From: Clostridia bacterium
GTDB lineage: Bacteria; Bacillota; Clostridia; Oscillospirales; CAG-272
Direction: 5' to 3'
DNA length: 46,256 bases
Assembly (NCBI GenBank): GCA_017462545.1
Contig: JAFTQX010000039.1
Location: 1 to 46,256, forward strand
The notes beneath the pieces were generated by a model. The model worked only from the letters and a program-made list of their open reading frames with translations. It searched no databases and had not been told where the DNA came from. A program made the translations under genes and the position numbers. Positions 7,783-17,065 of the stretch are shown here, piece by piece; positions within the stretch are counted from its first letter, which is position 1, and the number at the start of each line of letters is the position of its first letter.

Positions 7783-8571
7783 TTATTCAATCGTTTCTTC
7801 CGTGGCCTTTTGCGGTGCCCGGTAGAAATACTTCATCACAAAGATCAAAGCCACACCAAGCACCACCATCAACAGCGACCAGAACTGTGAGGGGGAAATG
7901 CCTTGTACCAGCTCGCCGCGGTGATCGTCCCGCAAGAATTCCAGCAAAAACCGCCAGATGCCGTAGCCGATCAAATACACACTCATGTTGTGGGTAAAGC
8001 CGCGCTTGAGATAGAGAAACGTCATCACCCCAAAAAGCAGGAGCAGGAATGTTGCTTCGTAAAGCTGCGTGGGATGCACGGAGTAACCGCTTGGTGCCAT
8101 TGAGCCCGCAGGGAATTGAACAGCAAAAATGCCGTCCCATGCCTTGCCGTAGCAGCAGCCCGCAAAAAAGCAACCAACCCGCCCAAAGGCGTGCGCAATG
8201 GTGATGCAGCAGGGCAGCAGGGCAAAGATCTCGGAGAGAGAACCACCCTTACGCCAACGCTTGCCAAACAGGAAGATCAGCAAAAAGCAGGTCGCCCCGC
8301 CGATCAGCCCACCAAGAAAGGTGATGCCGCCGTTAAAGCGAAAACCCTTGCTCGGGTCTTCAATGAAGTTGTAAACCGCCTGAAATAACGCAGCAGAGCC
8401 AAAGCCCACCGCAATAGAGGCAACGCCGTCATAAAACAGAAAGTCAAGAAAGTCTGGCGATACACCGCGCCGCTTGCCATAGTAAAAGAGTACGCCAAAG
8501 GCACATAAAAGCCCTACGGCAATCATAATGCCGTACATGTGTACGTTTAAAAACAAAGGCCCCGGTAACAT
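7783..8571 (-). CDS. lgt: Prolipoprotein diacylglyceryl transferase
   Basis: A 262-residue integral membrane enzyme that moves a diacylglyceryl group from phosphatidylglycerol to the lipobox Cys of prolipoproteins. The family signature HAFGRVGCFFAGCCYG (residues 127-142), GGITFLGGLIGG (81-92) and SVHPTQLYE are present, along with about seven hydrophobic segments. It is the second gene of an operon: the TAA of the upstream lipoprotein gene overlaps its AAGGAG ribosome binding site. The lipoprotein encoded immediately upstream is a direct substrate of this enzyme. Confidence 0.96.
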   Translation of the reverse strand: MLPGPLFLNVHMYGIMIAVGLLCAFGVLFYYGKRRGVSPDFLDFLFYDGVASIAVGFGSAALFQAVYNFIEDPSKGFRFNGGITFLGGLIGGATCFLLIFLFGKRWRKGGSLSEIFALLPCCITIAHAFGRVGCFFAGCCYGKAWDGIFAVQFPAGSMAPSGYSVHPTQLYEATFLLLLFGVMTFLYLKRGFTHNMSVYLIGYGIWRFLLEFLRDDHRGELVQGISPSQFWSLLMVVLGVALIFVMKYFYRAPQKATEETIE

Positions 8572-8580
8572 GGTTTCTCC

Positions 8581-9078
8581 TTATTTTATAATCTCTTCGA
8601 TATAGTGCACAAGATATTCCTCGGTCAGCATGCTGTTGTAGGAATGCACCAGCTGCCCCTTTGCATCCAGCCACAGCGTCATGGGAATGGCATTGACCCC
8701 GTAGGTGATCGACGCCTCATAGGAAAGATCGAAATAAACAGGGAAGCTGTAGCCGTTTTCGGCCATAAAGGTCTGTGCCGTCGGGATGTCCGTCTTTCCG
8801 TTGCCGTCTACATTGATCATCATAAAATTTACGTCGTCGCCATAGGTATCGATCGCTGCTTGAAAATGCGGCAGCTCGTAGACACACGGCGGACACCAGG
8901 TAGCCCAAAAGTTCACAACGGTAGGCTTGCCCCGCATGTCGGAAAGACGCACGCTTTTTTCGTCGGCTTGATATACGGTAAAATCGGGCGCGGTTTCTGT
9001 TTGCTCACCGCCGCAGGATGTCAAAAACAAGGCAACGAGCGAAAGGCAGAGCAAAAGACAAAGAATGCGCTTTTTCAT
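8581..9078 (-). CDS. TlpA/ResA-like thioredoxin-fold lipoprotein
   Basis: A 165-residue membrane-anchored thiol-disulfide protein. A lipoprotein signal peptide ends in LTSC with Cys22 as lipidation site. The redox motif WCPPC (Cys62/Cys65) and the cis-proline region NAIPMT show a thioredoxin fold of the TlpA/ResA group, acting outside the membrane, usually as a reductant for cytochrome or other exported cysteines. The start at 9078 is preferred over an in-frame ATG at 9099 because GGAGGA lies just before it. It shares an operon with lgt, which modifies it. Confidence 0.93.
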   Translation of the reverse strand: MKKRILCLLLCLSLVALFLTSCGGEQTETAPDFTVYQADEKSVRLSDMRGKPTVVNFWATWCPPCVYELPHFQAAIDTYGDDVNFMMINVDGNGKTDIPTAQTFMAENGYSFPVYFDLSYEASITYGVNAIPMTLWLDAKGQLVHSYNSMLTEEYLVHYIEEIIK

Positions 9079-9106
9079 AGTCTCCTCCGTCATTTTCATA
9101 TATCAT

Positions 9107-9135
9107 ATTATATCCTGTTTTTGCGCGCTTGTCAA
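9107..9135 (-). promoter_or_regulatory. Consensus sigma-A promoter for the tlpA-lgt operon
   Basis: On the minus strand TTGACA (9130-9135) and TATAAT (9107-9112) are separated by exactly 17 bases, 28 bases before the start codon. Confidence 0.85.
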
Positions 9136-9242
9136 GAGTGATCGCATATGGTCATTCCGAATGTGAAAATTTTTATGTGTCCGGGAAAGGGAATTGTGCA
9201 TCATAACCAAAAAAGCGAAATGAATTTTGTGTAAAAAGTGAA

Positions 9243-9271
9243 TTGAATTGACAAGCCCGTTGTGGTATGAT
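9243..9271 (+). promoter_or_regulatory. Putative sigma-A promoter of the large secreted protein gene
   Basis: TTGAAT (9243-9248) and TATGAT (9266-9271) with a 17-base spacer, 43 bases before the start codon at 9315. Confidence 0.6.
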
Positions 9272-9314
9272 AAAGATACCCCAAAAAATATTTCTTTTGG
9301 AAAGGAAGAAAATC

Positions 9315-12300
9315 ATGCAAAAACGTATTTTATCCCTGTTTCTCGTGCTGTGCATGGTGCTGGCTCTTGTTCCGTCTCTCGTGCTGCCCCTCATGGCAGA
9401 AGAGACCGAGACTGAGAACTATGTAACCACGTTCCGCGAGAACATCCCCACCCTCACGGCAAGTGAGACCTATGAGAAATCGGATGGAACATCGGAGGAA
9501 AAGACCACCTCCTACTCCTTCCAGTACCATGACGGTTGGACGACCGGTAAGAAGACCGCCGCTGACAATTATGAGCGCTACGGTAAGATTACCAGCAACG
9601 ATGCCTTCCACATCCTCTGCCTGGGCGGCGGCGATCAGTGGGGCAATGGCGGTTTCTACATCGATCAGCTGGCCGGCGGCAAGCCCTACGGCAAGTTTAT
9701 CAGCCCGAAGGGTATGGATACCGCTATCCAGTATAAGGCTGTTTACACCGGCACCGTTCTGGTTGAAGTAAACGATATGTTCTTCACTACCAACGATACC
9801 TATTTTGGTGTATTTGTGAACGGTCAGATGATCTGGCCGAATACCGGTGATTACTACACCGATAACACCAAGTGGCTGACCGGTGATAAGGACGTTAACT
9901 ACGGCTCCAACGGCGAGGTTGAGGGCAAGTTCGGTGAGGCGATTGAGGTTGCTATCACCGCAGGCGATATGATCGAGTTTGTTGGTCGTGTTGGCGAAAA
10001 TGCCGCCGGCGATCCTTACGGCTACTACAGCCCTCAGTTCACCATCACCTATACCGAGCGTACGGCAGCTGCCTATGCATCTGCCTTCGGTACCGATTTC
10101 CGGCTCACCCCCTATAACACCGATGGTGTGAGTGGTAATGCGAATGCTGTTTTCCCGCAGAACTGGGATGCTGCCACCATGGGCGAGCTGACCCCCGAGA
10201 CCTTGGATGCTTACCTGCAGAACTTCTTCAAGCTTGGTCACACCAACCTTGGCTACGGCGCGTGGAGCGTTGGCGTATTTAATGATATTGCCGGTACATA
10301 CGAGGCTATTACTCGTATTAACGCCTTTGCTGATAAGGCTGTAAAATGGGAATACGATAGCGATGGCGACGGTACCGCTGACGGTGTTACGCAGTTTAAG
10401 GGTAACCTGGTCGTTGACGATACCTATGACCTCAACTGGGGTGTTACCGAGTCGGGCTATCAGGCAATTTTGGATAACTATATTGCCGGTAAGAACGGCA
10501 GCACCTCTCCTTGGAGCGGTTCGTACGGCGCAGCCTTCCTGCCGGCTCACGGCTCTACCCAGCCCTCTAACACGACTGCGATCTATGCCTACCAGTATTC
10601 GATTCAGGAGAACGGCGTAGCTACCTTTAGCTTTGATGAGGTAAGAGCTGTAGAGGCTGCCCAAGTTGCTATTTACGTAAACAACGTAAAGGTATGGCCT
10701 GCAGGCAATGCTTGGTATAACGCATTTACCAACAATGCCGAGGCCGATAAGACTGCCCTTAATGAAGCACTGGCTGACGTTTCTGTTGACGTGTTCAAGG
10801 GTGACGTTGTTCGCTTTGCTGTAAAGAAGACCGCTTGGCTTGGCGCATCGGGCGGCGGTAACGGCGTTCTCTTCTATCCTGCCGTTTCCGTTACCAATGA
10901 TGATATTTCTGCTGTCAAGGCGATCATCAGCTACTGCGATATGAATGGCAACGAGGTTGCTCGTTACACCTGTAACGTAGGCGACGCGATGCCCAACCCC
11001 AACCTGCTGGTGGCAGGCTATGACTATACCGGCGATGGTATTGCTGATGAGATCCCCGCTACCGTAACCGGCAGCATGACCTTCACTGCTACCTCCGAGA
11101 TCGTTGGCACCAGTCGCTTTGATCAGAACTTCCCCTCGATCAGTGCGGACGGCAAGACTGCTGTATTCACCGGCAACTGGAAGACTGTAAAGGGTAACTG
11201 GAATGTTGACTATGCGGTAGATACCGAGACCCAGCCCTTCTGGACCTACTCCATGGATATGGATCAATATGCTGCCCCGGCATTCGTTGGTGCCGATGCC
11301 GGCATGTGGAATGGTAATGGTGGCGGCTGCTATGCTAACGACCGCAAGTTCGCTGTTCGTACCACCGCCTCCGGCGTTGGTGTTGGTGCTATGTACACCG
11401 TTCCCTATAGTGGTGTGGTAGATATTTTCTACACCAATATGCAGGCAAAGCGCGAAGCAAACGCCACCACGGCTGCTGCTCCTGTTGCTGAGTATTTTGC
11501 AATTCTGCTCAATGGCGAGGTTATTTGGCCTTCCACCGGCACGCCTTGGCTGTATACTACCGAGGAAGAGTATAGTGACACCAACAAGCAGATTGATATT
11601 CTGACTGCCGCACAGGCATACGAGGCATTCCCCACCAACATTACCGTTAGCGCAGGTGACGAGATCGTCTTCGTTGGTAACCAGGGTAATGACCAGACCT
11701 GGATGGCCTACTTTGACGGCGCTGTTACCTACACCGACCTGATCGATATCCAGGTTGATGCAGGCGTTTCGCTGGGCGATGCATTTGGTGTTGACTTCTA
11801 CATCACTCCCGAAGAGAACGCAACCGAGTACGGTGTTGAGTACGATGGCGAGCTGATTGCAGCAGACGAGAACGGCTACGTTTCCGTCTATGGCGTAGCT
11901 GCCAAGGAGCTGGGCGATGAGGTTGTTGTAACGCCTTATCAGGTGATCAATGGCACGACCATTTACGGCGAGGAGATCGCTGTAACCGTTGCCGAGCTGC
12001 TCTATGAGTACGTAGATGGCGAAGACGAGCTGGCCTCCAAGTTGGCGATCGCTATGCTGAACTACGGTGCAGCAGCACAGACCTACTTCAACTACTTCGC
12101 AAACGACCTGGTTAACGAGGACCTGACCGACGAGCAGAAGACCGTTGCTTACACCGGCACCTACGCTCCCGGCACCGCTACCGATCTGGATGGCGCAACC
12201 GTTGACCTGCAGAGCGTGACCCTGCTGTTGGAGGACTACATCTCCCTGAAGCTTGTTGTTGACAGCAAGGAAGAGGGTCTGAAGATGGAGGCTAGTTTCG

Positions 12301-12569
12301 ACGCAGAGTTTACCGAGTCTGAGCTTGGCGAAATGGAAAAGACCGCCGATGAGACCGGCTACAAGATCACCGCTGAGATTCCGGTTCTTTCTTGGAATGA
12401 TACCATCTACTTCCGCGTTGTAGATGCTGATGGTAACGCAGTTTCTCGTACCATCGCTTACAGCGTAACCGCTTATTGTGCAAACATGGCCGAAAATGAG
12501 ACTGTAAATGGCGTTACCAACGCTATCCTTGCTCTCTATGAGGCTGCCGTTGCATACATGGCAGAGTAA
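9315..12569 (+). CDS. Large secreted multi-module protein of unknown function
   Basis: A 1084-residue protein with an N-terminal signal peptide (basic MQKR, hydrophobic core, probable cleavage near LMAEE, residue about 28). Three related modules each carry the motif hhhN-x-hhWP: FVNGQMIWP (about 167-175), YVNNVKVWP (about 454-462) and LLNGEVIWP (about 731-739). Each module has aromatic-rich beta-type sequence, as in carbohydrate-binding or jelly-roll domains. Asp-rich calcium-loop-like segments DSDGDGTADG (348-357) and DYTGDGIADE (about 570-579) lie between them. Residues about 820-1084 form a distinct domain with LNYGAAAQTYFNYF. There is no LPXTG, SLH domain or C-terminal membrane anchor. 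Start follows an AAAGGAAG site. Function unknown; surface or extracellular binding is inference. Confidence 0.8.
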   Translation: MQKRILSLFLVLCMVLALVPSLVLPLMAEETETENYVTTFRENIPTLTASETYEKSDGTSEEKTTSYSFQYHDGWTTGKKTAADNYERYGKITSNDAFHILCLGGGDQWGNGGFYIDQLAGGKPYGKFISPKGMDTAIQYKAVYTGTVLVEVNDMFFTTNDTYFGVFVNGQMIWPNTGDYYTDNTKWLTGDKDVNYGSNGEVEGKFGEAIEVAITAGDMIEFVGRVGENAAGDPYGYYSPQFTITYTERTAAAYASAFGTDFRLTPYNTDGVSGNANAVFPQNWDAATMGELTPETLDAYLQNFFKLGHTNLGYGAWSVGVFNDIAGTYEAITRINAFADKAVKWEYDSDGDGTADGVTQFKGNLVVDDTYDLNWGVTESGYQAILDNYIAGKNGSTSPWSGSYGAAFLPAHGSTQPSNTTAIYAYQYSIQENGVATFSFDEVRAVEAAQVAIYVNNVKVWPAGNAWYNAFTNNAEADKTALNEALADVSVDVFKGDVVRFAVKKTAWLGASGGGNGVLFYPAVSVTNDDISAVKAIISYCDMNGNEVARYTCNVGDAMPNPNLLVAGYDYTGDGIADEIPATVTGSMTFTATSEIVGTSRFDQNFPSISADGKTAVFTGNWKTVKGNWNVDYAVDTETQPFWTYSMDMDQYAAPAFVGADAGMWNGNGGGCYANDRKFAVRTTASGVGVGAMYTVPYSGVVDIFYTNMQAKREANATTAAAPVAEYFAILLNGEVIWPSTGTPWLYTTEEEYSDTNKQIDILTAAQAYEAFPTNITVSAGDEIVFVGNQGNDQTWMAYFDGAVTYTDLIDIQVDAGVSLGDAFGVDFYITPEENATEYGVEYDGELIAADENGYVSVYGVAAKELGDEVVVTPYQVINGTTIYGEEIAVTVAELLYEYVDGEDELASKLAIAMLNYGAAAQTYFNYFANDLVNEDLTDEQKTVAYTGTYAPGTATDLDGATVDLQSVTLLLEDYISLKLVVDSKEEGLKMEASFDAEFTESELGEMEKTADETGYKITAEIPVLSWNDTIYFRVVDADGNAVSRTIAYSVTAYCANMAENETVNGVTNAILALYEAAVAYMAE

Positions 12570-12585
12570 GGCGGATCCTGCAAGC

Positions 12586-12702
12586 ATGAAAACATATGAA
12601 GCACCGATCTGTGAGCTCCTCGTTTTGAGCACGGATGTCCTCATGGCCTCCGATGAAAACGAGCTTGCGATCGATAAGCTCTCAAGCATCTTCGATTTCT
12701 AA
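12586..12702 (+). CDS. 38-residue peptide of unknown function
   Basis: A short acidic peptide beginning MKTYEAPICELLVL, then STDVLMAS, ending SIFDF. It starts 16 bases after the stop of the large secreted protein gene and ends just before a strong terminator, so it is the last gene of that transcript. The pattern YEAP-x-x-E followed by an aliphatic stretch and DVL-x-x-S resembles short orphan peptides I recall from other Clostridia genomes, which supports a real gene. The ribosome binding site is weak (AAGGCGGA, somewhat far from the ATG). There is no signal peptide. Function unknown. Confidence 0.55.
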   Translation: MKTYEAPICELLVLSTDVLMASDENELAIDKLSSIFDF

Positions 12703-12712
12703 TGAAATTGCG

Positions 12713-12742
12713 AAAAGCCGCACCCTTGGGTGCGGCTTTTTT
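12713..12742 (+). terminator. Intrinsic terminator
   Basis: Stem AAAAGCCGCACCC / GGGTGCGGCTTTT with a TT loop and a T-run, ending the secreted protein-peptide transcript. Confidence 0.93.
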
Positions 12743-12807
12743 GCATCCTTTGGGGGAGTCTGCTGTGGCAAACGCTTTCTCCTCCCAAGATGCCATTTGC
12801 ATAAAAT

Positions 12808-12957
12808 GCGAATAAATATTCACAAAAATCGGAATATATGCAGAAAAAACCGAAAAGTTTTGAAAACTTGATAAAATTTATCAAAAACCCCTTGACAAAT
12901 TGAAAAAAACGTGTATAATGAATGCATAAATAAACACAATTCAGAATTTTTATTCGC
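12808..12957 (+). promoter_or_regulatory. argG promoter region with palindromes and candidate ArgR boxes
   Basis: The promoter is TTGACA (12892-12897), 16 bases, TATAAT (12914-12919). Two sequences resemble the ArgR/AhrC operator (GAAT-AT-rich-ATTC): GCGAATAAATATTCAC at about 12809-12824 and AGAATTTTTATTCGC at about 12943-12957, downstream of the start of transcription. Just before the -35 box are two perfect odd palindromes, AAGTTTTGAAAACTT (12855-12869) and TTGATAAAATTTATCAA (12868-12884), overlapping by two bases. Arginine repression through ArgR is inference from site similarity and from the genes controlled. Confidence 0.6.
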
Positions 12958-12970
12958 GGAGGAAAAACCA

Positions 12971-14194
12971 ATGAACAAAGAGAATATTAAAAAAGTTGTC
13001 CTCGCTTATTCGGGCGGGTTGGATACATCCATCATCATTCCGTGGCTGAAGGAAAACTACAACAACTGTGAGGTAGTTGCTGTTTCCGGTAACGTCGGCC
13101 AGGCTGATGAGCTGGAAGGGCTGGAAGAGAAGGCGCTGAAAACGGGTGCCTCCAAGCTCTATGTGCTGGATTTGACCGAGGAATACGTAGACGACTATAT
13201 TATCCCCACCATGAAGGCGGGCGCCGTCTATGAAGAGTATCTGCTCGGCACCAGCCACGCGCGCCCCTGCATCGCCAAGGGCTTGGTTGAGATCGCGCTG
13301 AAGGAAGGCGCAGATGCCATCTGTCACGGCTGCACCGGCAAGGGGAATGACCAGGTGCGCTTTGAGCTGGCCATCAAGCATTTCGCTCCCAATATGCCCA
13401 TTATCGCTCCTTGGCGTGAGTGGTCGATCAAGTCTCGTGATGAAGAGATCGACTATGCCGAGGCACACAACATCCCGCTGAAGATCAATCGCGAAACCAA
13501 CTATTCCAAGGATAAGAACCTGTGGCATCTGTCCCACGAGGGCCTGGATCTTGAGGACACCGGCAATGAGCCGCTGTACGACAAGCCCGGCTTCCTCGAA
13601 ATGGGCGTTTCGCCTATCATGGCTCCCGATAAGCCTACTTATGTAGAGCTGGAGTTTGAGAAGGGTATCCCGGTTGCGCTGGATGGTCAGAAGATGAGTG
13701 CCAAGGAGATTATTCTTGCCCTCAACAAGCTGGGCGGCGAGAATGGCATCGGCCTTCTTGATATCGTAGAAAACCGTCTCGTTGGCATGAAGTGCCGTGG
13801 CGTATACGAGACACCCGGTGGTGCTATCCTGTATAAGGCACACAGCGTGCTGGAGAGCATCTGCCTTGATAAGATGACGCTGCACGAAAAGCAAAAGCTG
13901 TCGATCACCTTTGCTGAACTGGTTTATAACGGCCAGTGGTTTACCCCCCTGCGTGAGGCACTTTCTGCCTTTGTCGATAAGACGCAGGAAAATGTAACCG
14001 GTAAGGTTCGCCTGAAGCTTTACAAGGGTAATATGATCAATGCCGGCGTATGGAGCGATTATTCTCTGTATAGTGAAGAGATCGCCACCTTCGGTGAAAG
14101 TGATTATAACCAGAAGGATTCTGAGGGCTTTATTAACCTTTACGGTCTGCCGATCAAGGTTCAGGCAATCGTAGACGCGAAAAACAAGAAATAA
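12971..14194 (+). CDS. argG: Argininosuccinate synthase
   Basis: A 407-residue cytoplasmic enzyme joining citrulline and aspartate with ATP to form argininosuccinate, the penultimate step of arginine synthesis. The ATP-pyrophosphatase P-loop AYSGGLDTS (residues 11-19) and the [14 protein letters not shown] motif are intact, and the length is typical. The start at 12971 is preceded by GGAGGAAAA; the frame is open upstream but without a ribosome binding site. It is followed by argF, which makes its substrate citrulline. argH is not in the window. Confidence 0.97.
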   Translation: MNKENIKKVVLAYSGGLDTSIIIPWLKENYNNCEVVAVSGNVGQADELEGLEEKALKTGASKLYVLDLTEEYVDDYIIPTMKAGAVYEEYLLGTSHARPCIAKGLVEIALKEGADAICHGCTGKGNDQVRFELAIKHFAPNMPIIAPWREWSIKSRDEEIDYAEAHNIPLKINRETNYSKDKNLWHLSHEGLDLEDTGNEPLYDKPGFLEMGVSPIMAPDKPTYVELEFEKGIPVALDGQKMSAKEIILALNKLGGENGIGLLDIVENRLVGMKCRGVYETPGGAILYKAHSVLESICLDKMTLHEKQKLSITFAELVYNGQWFTPLREALSAFVDKTQENVTGKVRLKLYKGNMINAGVWSDYSLYSEEIATFGESDYNQKDSEGFINLYGLPIKVQAIVDAKNKK

Positions 14195-14202
14195 GATAGG
14201 CT

Positions 14203-14226
14203 GCCCCGCGCCATCGGTGCGGGGCA
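14203..14226 (+). other. Intercistronic hairpin between argG and argF
   Basis: TGCCCCGC and GCGGGGCA form a perfect eight-base stem around a nine-base loop, without a following T-run. It is probably not a terminator; it may stabilise or process the argG-argF message. Confidence 0.5.
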
Positions 14227-14254
14227 TAGCTGGATTTTCAGGAGGAATTTGGAT

Positions 14255-15235
14255 ATGTTGAAGGGCAAAAGCTTTTTGAAGCTGCTTGATTTTACCCCCG
14301 CCGAGATCGGAGAGCTGATCGATCTGGCCGCCGAGCTGAAGGCAAGAAAGAAGCTTGGCATCCCGCACCGCCTGTGCGAAGGAAAGAATATCGCGCTGGT
14401 GTTTGAAAAGACCAGCACGCGTACGCGTTGCGCCTTTGAGGTGGCCGCGGCTGACCTTGGTATGCATCCCGTCTATCTGGATCCCAAGGGCTCGCAGATC
14501 GGCAAGAAGGAAAGCATTGCTGATACCGCCCGCGTGCTCGGTCGCATGTTTGACGGCATTGAGTATCGCGGCTACGGGCAGGAGATCGTTGAAGAACTGG
14601 CTGCTTATGCGGGCGTTCCGGTTTGGAATGGGCTGACCAATGAGTATCACCCCACGCAAATCTTGGCTGACTTTCTCACCGTGCGTGAGCATTTTGGTCA
14701 CCTCAAGGGCGTGAAGCTGGTTTACATGGGGGATGCGCGCTATAACGTGGGCAACTCGCTGATGGTTGGCTGTGCCAAGATGGGCATGCACTTCGTTGCC
14801 TGCGCCCCCAATAAGTATTTCCCGAACGCCGATCTGGTTGCTGCTTGCAAGGGGATTGCCAAGGAGACGGGTGCCACCATTTCCTTCTGTGAGGATCCGA
14901 TGGAGGCGACCAAGGGGGCCGATGTCATCTATACCGATGTGTGGGTCTCTATGGGCGAGCCTGCCGAGGTGTGGGAGGAGCGTATTCATGATCTCTCCCC
15001 CTACCGTGTAACAAGCGCGATCATGAAGAACGCCGGCGAGCAGTGCCGCTTTATGCATTGTCTCCCCGCCTTCCACGATCTCAAGACCGAGATCGGCCGC
15101 GATGTGTATGAAAAATTCGGCCTTGCCTGCATGGAAGTGACCGACGAGGTGTTTGAGAGCAAGCAGTCCATCGTCTTTGACGAGGCAGAGAACCGCATGC
15201 ACACCATCAAGGCCGTCATGGCTGCCACGCTGTAA
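14255..15235 (+). CDS. argF: Ornithine carbamoyltransferase
   Basis: A 326-residue cytoplasmic enzyme that forms citrulline from ornithine and carbamoyl phosphate. The carbamoyl phosphate motif STRTR is at about residues 52-56, the YHPTQ motif, DARYNVGNS, the SMG loop (DVWVSMGE) and HCLPAFHD with the ornithine-specific Cys are all present. These separate it from aspartate and other carbamoyltransferases. The ATG at 14255 has GGAGGA eight bases upstream; a TTG at 14249 is also in frame but is closer than usual to that site. Operon partner of argG. Confidence 0.96.
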   Translation: MLKGKSFLKLLDFTPAEIGELIDLAAELKARKKLGIPHRLCEGKNIALVFEKTSTRTRCAFEVAAADLGMHPVYLDPKGSQIGKKESIADTARVLGRMFDGIEYRGYGQEIVEELAAYAGVPVWNGLTNEYHPTQILADFLTVREHFGHLKGVKLVYMGDARYNVGNSLMVGCAKMGMHFVACAPNKYFPNADLVAACKGIAKETGATISFCEDPMEATKGADVIYTDVWVSMGEPAEVWEERIHDLSPYRVTSAIMKNAGEQCRFMHCLPAFHDLKTEIGRDVYEKFGLACMEVTDEVFESKQSIVFDEAENRMHTIKAVMAATL

Positions 15236-15237
15236 TG

Positions 15238-15276
15238 CAACAAGCCCACCGTTCACAGAACGGTGGGCTTGTTTTA
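15238..15276. terminator. Bidirectional intrinsic terminator
   Basis: Stem AACAAGCCCACCGTTC / GAACGGTGGGCTTGTT with an ACA loop and T-run, between argF and the convergent FAD oxidoreductase gene. Confidence 0.92.
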
Positions 15277-17037
15277 ATATAAATCAAATGAGAACAGATG
15301 TACCTCATCACGTTCGCCCCATAAGCGGTGTGGGATAAGCGAGATGCGCGTGATGGTCTTTCCTACGGGAATTTCGTTCATACGGCGAATGTTGTCGGTG
15401 ATCTCTCTGGTCTCGCGCTTGCCGTCTGCCGTTTCCCATGCCAGTGTGTAATCACGCACCAGCGTTTTTGGTACGCACATTTTGGGAGACTCCGGGGTGA
15501 TATTTGCACGCATGCTGTGATATTGCTCACAGCTGTCGCCCGGTAGCGTGGTGCGATCAAGGTCGCTGTCAAACACAATGTGTGCATTTTTTACCTCACA
15601 GGGAGTGGTGAAGGTGTAGCCGATCTCCTCTCCTGTGCGGAAATATACACCTTGCTCGCCGTCGCCATACAGGGGATGATTGCGGTCGCGGCCATTGCGC
15701 AGATTTTCAGCATGTTCACAACCAAACGGAATGCCCCTCTTTGTCGGTGCGCCCACTCTGCGGGTAAGGTAGGGAAGGAAGCAGTCATCACGCAGCAGGC
15801 TTTGCTGCAGCTCTTCAATATGGCACGCATATACGCCGGCAGGTGAGGTTTCATGCATCAAGGCCAGCGCGGCCGCCGTACCAACAGCCTGACCAAGCAC
15901 GGCACAGGTCATCATCACGCGGGCAGAACTCATGGCCGCGTGCGTCATGCTGATATTGCGCCCCGCAAAAAACAGGTTGCCGATGTTGCGTGAGTAAAGC
16001 GCACGGTAGGGAATGCCGTAAATGCCCACGTCGCCCCACACGTTTGGTGCGCCAAGATGGTAAAAGCCGCCCGGATGGTGGTCGTCGAGTGGCCAACCGC
16101 CGTAGGCCACCACATCATCAAAGTGTCCACCGGAGAGCACGTCCCCTTGGTGCATGATATACGGCCCCTCCATGCGACGGGATTCCCGCTTGCCCGGTAA
16201 AAAGCCAAGAAAATCAAGTTGCCACTTTTCCGCTCCCGGAAATTTGCCGCTGTTCTTGTAGTAGTCCCAAAAGCCAAAAGCGAGCGCCACCAGCTCGTCG
16301 CGTACGTTCTCGGTGTCACCGATCGAGTCGCGGTCGCCGCCAAGCTCCAGATACCAGAAATTTTCGCCGCTGCTGTCCATGTGCGGTGCGCGGCGCGCAA
16401 TATCCTCGTCGGTCAGCTTTTTTGCCCATGTGGGCGCAATAAATTCAATATCCTCGTCTGTTTTTCTTGCTTGGATAAGGCAGGACATGCCCATTGTCTT
16501 TTTGTCGGCCGTCTCAATAGAGGTCTTTTCTCCAAATTCCTCTCTCGCCTCGCGTCCAACGCGAAAAGCCGCATCGGTCAGCGGTGCCAAAATGCTGTCA
16601 CCGGAGCAATCGGCGAACAGCTTGGCGCGCACACGGTGGAAGGTCTGCGTGGTCATCTGCCACGCTGTAACAGAGCGGATTTCGCCTTCGACCGTCTCTG
16701 CCTCGCAGACGGACGTGTTGAGAAACAGGGTGATGTTCGGCTCGGCCGTTACTTTGCCGTAAAGAATGCTATCCCACACCGGGTACAGCTTGTATGGATT
16801 GCGGTACATGGCCTCTAAATTGATTTCCTCAATGATGCCCGTTTCGCGATTGTTTTTGCCCTGTGCGCCGCAGACCCACATGCGGATCTCGCTGGAGGCA
16901 TTGCCGCCCAGCACCGGTCTTTCTTGGATCAGCGCTACGCGATGCCCATGCCGTGCTGCCGCAATGGCGGCACACATGCCGGCAAGACCGCCGCCTACCA
17001 CGCAAAATTCTACCTCATGCTCGATCGTTTTGATCAT
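15274..17037 (-). CDS. FAD-dependent oxidoreductase
   Basis: A 587-residue flavoprotein of the FAD_oxidored type. The dinucleotide-binding motif VVGGGLAGMCAA lies at residues 14-25, followed by the GGNASSEIRMWVCGA segment characteristic of this group, and by a second FAD contact near NLFFAGRNISMTHAA. Residues beyond about 430 look like a beta-rich C-terminal domain. No signal peptide is visible. The start at 17037 is preceded by GGGAGAA. Related proteins occur in gut bacterial carbohydrate loci, often annotated only as oxidoreductases. Substrate unknown. Confidence 0.8.
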   Translation of the reverse strand: MIKTIEHEVEFCVVGGGLAGMCAAIAAARHGHRVALIQERPVLGGNASSEIRMWVCGAQGKNNRETGIIEEINLEAMYRNPYKLYPVWDSILYGKVTAEPNITLFLNTSVCEAETVEGEIRSVTAWQMTTQTFHRVRAKLFADCSGDSILAPLTDAAFRVGREAREEFGEKTSIETADKKTMGMSCLIQARKTDEDIEFIAPTWAKKLTDEDIARRAPHMDSSGENFWYLELGGDRDSIGDTENVRDELVALAFGFWDYYKNSGKFPGAEKWQLDFLGFLPGKRESRRMEGPYIMHQGDVLSGGHFDDVVAYGGWPLDDHHPGGFYHLGAPNVWGDVGIYGIPYRALYSRNIGNLFFAGRNISMTHAAMSSARVMMTCAVLGQAVGTAAALALMHETSPAGVYACHIEELQQSLLRDDCFLPYLTRRVGAPTKRGIPFGCEHAENLRNGRDRNHPLYGDGEQGVYFRTGEEIGYTFTTPCEVKNAHIVFDSDLDRTTLPGDSCEQYHSMRANITPESPKMCVPKTLVRDYTLAWETADGKRETREITDNIRRMNEIPVGKTITRISLIPHRLWGERDEVHLFSFDLY

Positions 17038-17065
17038 ATCATTTCTCCCATCAGGTGTTTTTTTC

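Noticed and set aside
9248..9271. TTGACA at 9248 as the -35 box of the secreted protein gene
   Set aside because: Only 12 bases separate it from TATGAT; the overlapping TTGAAT at 9243 gives the standard 17.
9330..12689. A 1119-codon open frame on the minus strand opposite the secreted protein gene
   Set aside because: It mirrors the codon pattern of the plus-strand gene, runs past both of its ends without a ribosome binding site, and its translation is low-complexity (Gly/Val/Ile-rich). The plus-strand product has a signal peptide, promoter and terminator.
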